From: Nannochloris sp. 'desiccata'
Taxonomy: Eukaryota > Chlorophyta > Trebouxiophyceae > Chlorellales > Chlorellaceae
Direction of reading: 5' to 3'
Assembly: GCA_019044685.2 (NCBI GenBank)
Contig: JAGTXX020000005.1
Span: 558,001-622,000 of the forward strand
Length of the DNA stretch: 64,000 nucleotides
Part shown: positions 62,001-64,000 of the stretch, piece by piece
Layout of the letters: every line of letters starts with the position of its first letter
Position numbering within the stretch: position 1 is the first letter of the stretch
The notes under the pieces: model-generated
What the model was told of the DNA's origin: nothing
The model's input: the letters and a program-made list of their open reading frames with translations, nothing else
The model's database searches: none
Program-made: the position numbers and the translations under genes

Positions 62001-63962
62001 TTACTCTCTATTAGAAGCAGCAGCTCCACTGCCTACTCCGCTGCCTCTCTTTTCTTTCTTGAAATTCAAGAATGGATGCCCTGCAGCCGCATGCACATCT
62101 AGTCTTTCATCTTGATGATACGCCAAACATTTCCTAATAAAATCCTTGCAATCTGCTGAAACAGAGGGCCTTGCTGGGAATGCTACTTCCCTTGCATTAA
62201 GCATTACTTCATTACGTAAAATTTGTTCTTGTGACTGTCCGTGACCAAAAGGACGCTTCCCGTACAACATCTGGTACAAAATGACCCCAACTGACCAGAC
62301 ATCGACTTTATTACTAATCAAAGGGGTCGTTTTCACATCGAAACATTCAGGAGGTAAATACCAATAGGTACCCGCACCTTGACTTGTCAACTCCATGCCT
62401 TGGGTATGCCCCTCTTCTACGACTTTACTCAAACCAAAATCAGTTATTTTGCATTCTCCATTAGAATCAAACAAAATATTCGCTGGCTTCAAGTCGTAAT
62501 GAATAATGGAGCGTGGTTTTGTGTTCAAATAAGATAAGCCAGACATGACTTGTGCGGTTATGGCACGCGCTTCTCTCTCAGGTAATACTTCATGGTCCTT
62601 TGTATATGCCTCCAAATCACCTCCGGTACACAAGTCCAATACAGTCGCAAAAGTATTATTATCTATTTCGAAAATGTCGAGTAAATGGACAATACGTGGA
62701 TGATTTAAAGCGCGGTGAATGTGATATTCACGGACAGAGTGTTTGACATAGGATGCTTTCTTAGCTTCGCTCCATTGTGAAGAAAGTTGATGGATTTTGA
62801 CTGCAACGGGGCGGAGGGCAACTAAATCGTATGCACGGTACACTTCAGAGAATCCACCACGGCCGAGCATATTTAATAGTAAATAACGATTATGCAGTAC
62901 AGGAAAATCGTTAAAGCGGGAACCTTCCTCATCACGTAGTCTTTTTAATTCTCTGACATGAGCGGATTTTTCTATCTCAAGACGAGCTAAGTCTGCCCTT
63001 AAAGTATCTTCTTCACGTTTAAGAGCAGCAAGACGTGTTTTATAAACTTCTTCTTGGACTACCCAATCATCAGGATGCATGGGGGTGCTGTCTCCGCCAC
63101 CGACGTTACGATCAGCGGGGAGCGGTTGGCCTGGTAAAGGTAACCGACGTTTGCATGCCTTACGAGCTACTTCAATAGCCTCGCGTATTTCTCCAACAGC
63201 GTTTAATTTAGATTGCAACTCTTTGAATGCGTTGCCATCTTCCCAGACTTCTTGAACATCAATGCCACGACGTCGGACGCTAAGAGAGCCAAGACGGGGT
63301 GCTTCTTGTTGCAACTTATGTAACGTAAGCTCACGTTCTTGACGAGCATTTTCACTTGCAAGCTGGAGAATCGCTTCCCGAATGCTTTTATCCCGTGCAG
63401 AATTACGCTGCCGGGCTTCAGAAGCTTCCTTTTCAAGACGTTGGACGCTTAATTCCAAAATAGCACAATTTTCTTGTGAACGCTGCAATTCAGATTGCTG
63501 CTGTCTATGCGACTCTCTAAGATATCTGCATTCTTTTTCTAAAGCTTTCGTGGATCCACCACCAAGTTGAAGTTGTTTGCTCGCTGCTGGTGCTGCCACT
63601 GCTGCTGCCTGTTGGTGTTCCTTTCCTCCAGTAAAAGGAGGATTGGAGGTATCACCAGTTTGCACCAGATACCTATTAATGGTATTCTTCTGCTTTCCCT
63701 TGGATCCAGGGGTGCTGCCAGCAGTGTGATTCTTGTGTGCAGTGTGTTGGGCCTCTTGGCCATTTAGGTAAGGAGAGAGGGATGGCCGAATGGGTGCTGT
63801 AGGTGTGGTGGAGGACTCACGCTGTTTAAAAGCAGCAGCACCACCACCAGCGGCAGATGATCCAGCTAAACGACGTTTCTTAGCAGCTTGTTCTACTGCC
63901 GTCTCAGCTACACAGTCGCGACTAAGGCCAGGTTCCATCATCGATCCTTGAGGAGTCGTCAT
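62001..63962 (-). CDS. TLK: Tousled-like Ser/Thr kinase (N-terminus may extend off window)
   Basis: 653 aa from the ATG at 63962; the frame stays open to the window edge with no stop, so a longer N-terminus in the next sequence is possible. An NLS-like AAKKRRL near residue 28, low-complexity linkers and long coiled coils (about 140-350) precede the kinase domain (about 358-635). Kinase motifs: GRGGFSEV (about 365), AVKIHQL, HYDLKPANILFD (about 488) with the family-typical HYD in place of HRD, ITDFGLSKV, and GTYWYLPPECF. TLKs phosphorylate ASF1 and control histone deposition in S phase; plant TOUSLED has the same arrangement. The tail ends with a Gly/Ser/Ala segment. Assignment is firm; start is uncertain. 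Confidence 0.93.
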   Translation of the reverse strand: MTTPQGSMMEPGLSRDCVAETAVEQAAKKRRLAGSSAAGGGAAAFKQRESSTTPTAPIRPSLSPYLNGQEAQHTAHKNHTAGSTPGSKGKQKNTINRYLVQTGDTSNPPFTGGKEHQQAAAVAAPAASKQLQLGGGSTKALEKECRYLRESHRQQQSELQRSQENCAILELSVQRLEKEASEARQRNSARDKSIREAILQLASENARQERELTLHKLQQEAPRLGSLSVRRRGIDVQEVWEDGNAFKELQSKLNAVGEIREAIEVARKACKRRLPLPGQPLPADRNVGGGDSTPMHPDDWVVQEEVYKTRLAALKREEDTLRADLARLEIEKSAHVRELKRLRDEEGSRFNDFPVLHNRYLLLNMLGRGGFSEVYRAYDLVALRPVAVKIHQLSSQWSEAKKASYVKHSVREYHIHRALNHPRIVHLLDIFEIDNNTFATVLDLCTGGDLEAYTKDHEVLPEREARAITAQVMSGLSYLNTKPRSIIHYDLKPANILFDSNGECKITDFGLSKVVEEGHTQGMELTSQGAGTYWYLPPECFDVKTTPLISNKVDVWSVGVILYQMLYGKRPFGHGQSQEQILRNEVMLNAREVAFPARPSVSADCKDFIRKCLAYHQDERLDVHAAAGHPFLNFKKEKRGSGVGSGAAASNRE

Positions 63963-64000
63963 GCTAGATGGGCCTACAGAGTTTTGAGGGAACGCACCGC

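Noticed and set aside
1..64000. tRNA, rRNA, transposable element and CRISPR signals
   Set aside because: By-eye reading found no tRNA-like B-box plus cloverleaf, no rRNA-like segment, no terminal repeats with transposase, and no regularly spaced direct repeats. A tRNAscan/Rfam run would be needed to be certain.

Overview
The window is nuclear DNA from a photosynthetic eukaryote, most likely a compact-genome green alga (Chlorophyta; a trebouxiophyte such as the Picochlorum/Nannochloris group would fit, but the species is not certain). The evidence is a plant-type TDY MAP kinase, a four-gene nitrate set that includes the NAR2 partner protein, apparent plastid transit peptides, a Tousled-like kinase, and short spliceosomal introns of mostly 60-200 nt with GT-AG borders. 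Twenty-eight protein-coding genes are supported, on both strands and separated by only 50-950 bp. I rebuilt exon-intron structures by hand from splice sites and reading phase. In every multi-exon model the phases close exactly, but no transcript data were available.

Layout. 1-8.8 kb: an RNF10-type RING protein (runs off the left edge), a SYLF-domain protein, a thioredoxin-like protein, a group-D MAP kinase and a repeat-bearing plastid protein. 9-13.9 kb: an ACSF2-type acyl-CoA synthetase, a modular cysteine-rich secreted protein and a T1/BTB protein. 14.3-30.2 kb: a nitrate-assimilation region. Nitrate reductase and ferredoxin-nitrite reductase are divergently transcribed from a 301-bp shared promoter; NAR2 and NRT2 follow. 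Between them lie a TagD-like cytidylyltransferase, a LicD/fukutin-like transferase, a type II glycosyltransferase, an unusual bZIP factor and a small two-TM protein. 31-38 kb: a HhH-GPD-type DNA repair protein, a second copy of the two-TM protein and a 1403-aa coiled-coil protein carrying a novel degenerate repeat.

38.1-42.5 kb: VTC1 and an SPX-VTC-DUF202 VTC4 protein, arranged head to head, which together would form the vacuolar polyphosphate polymerase. 42.5-52.9 kb: an AFG2/SPATA5/CIP111 AAA ATPase, the RNase P subunit RPP30, an SF1 helicase and a USP10-like deubiquitinase. 53.2-64 kb: PEX6, a secreted SIMPL-domain protein, a glutamine-synthetase-like enzyme, a secreted PAN/apple-like protein, a DUF1338 (2-oxoadipate dioxygenase/decarboxylase) protein and a Tousled-like kinase.

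Functionally the region joins nitrate uptake and reduction, polyphosphate storage and a possible polyol-phosphate glycan pathway. The most novel candidates are that glycan trio, the repeat in the coiled-coil protein, and the bZIP factor embedded in the nitrate region with its invariant basic-region arginine replaced. I saw no convincing tRNA, rRNA, transposon or CRISPR array.
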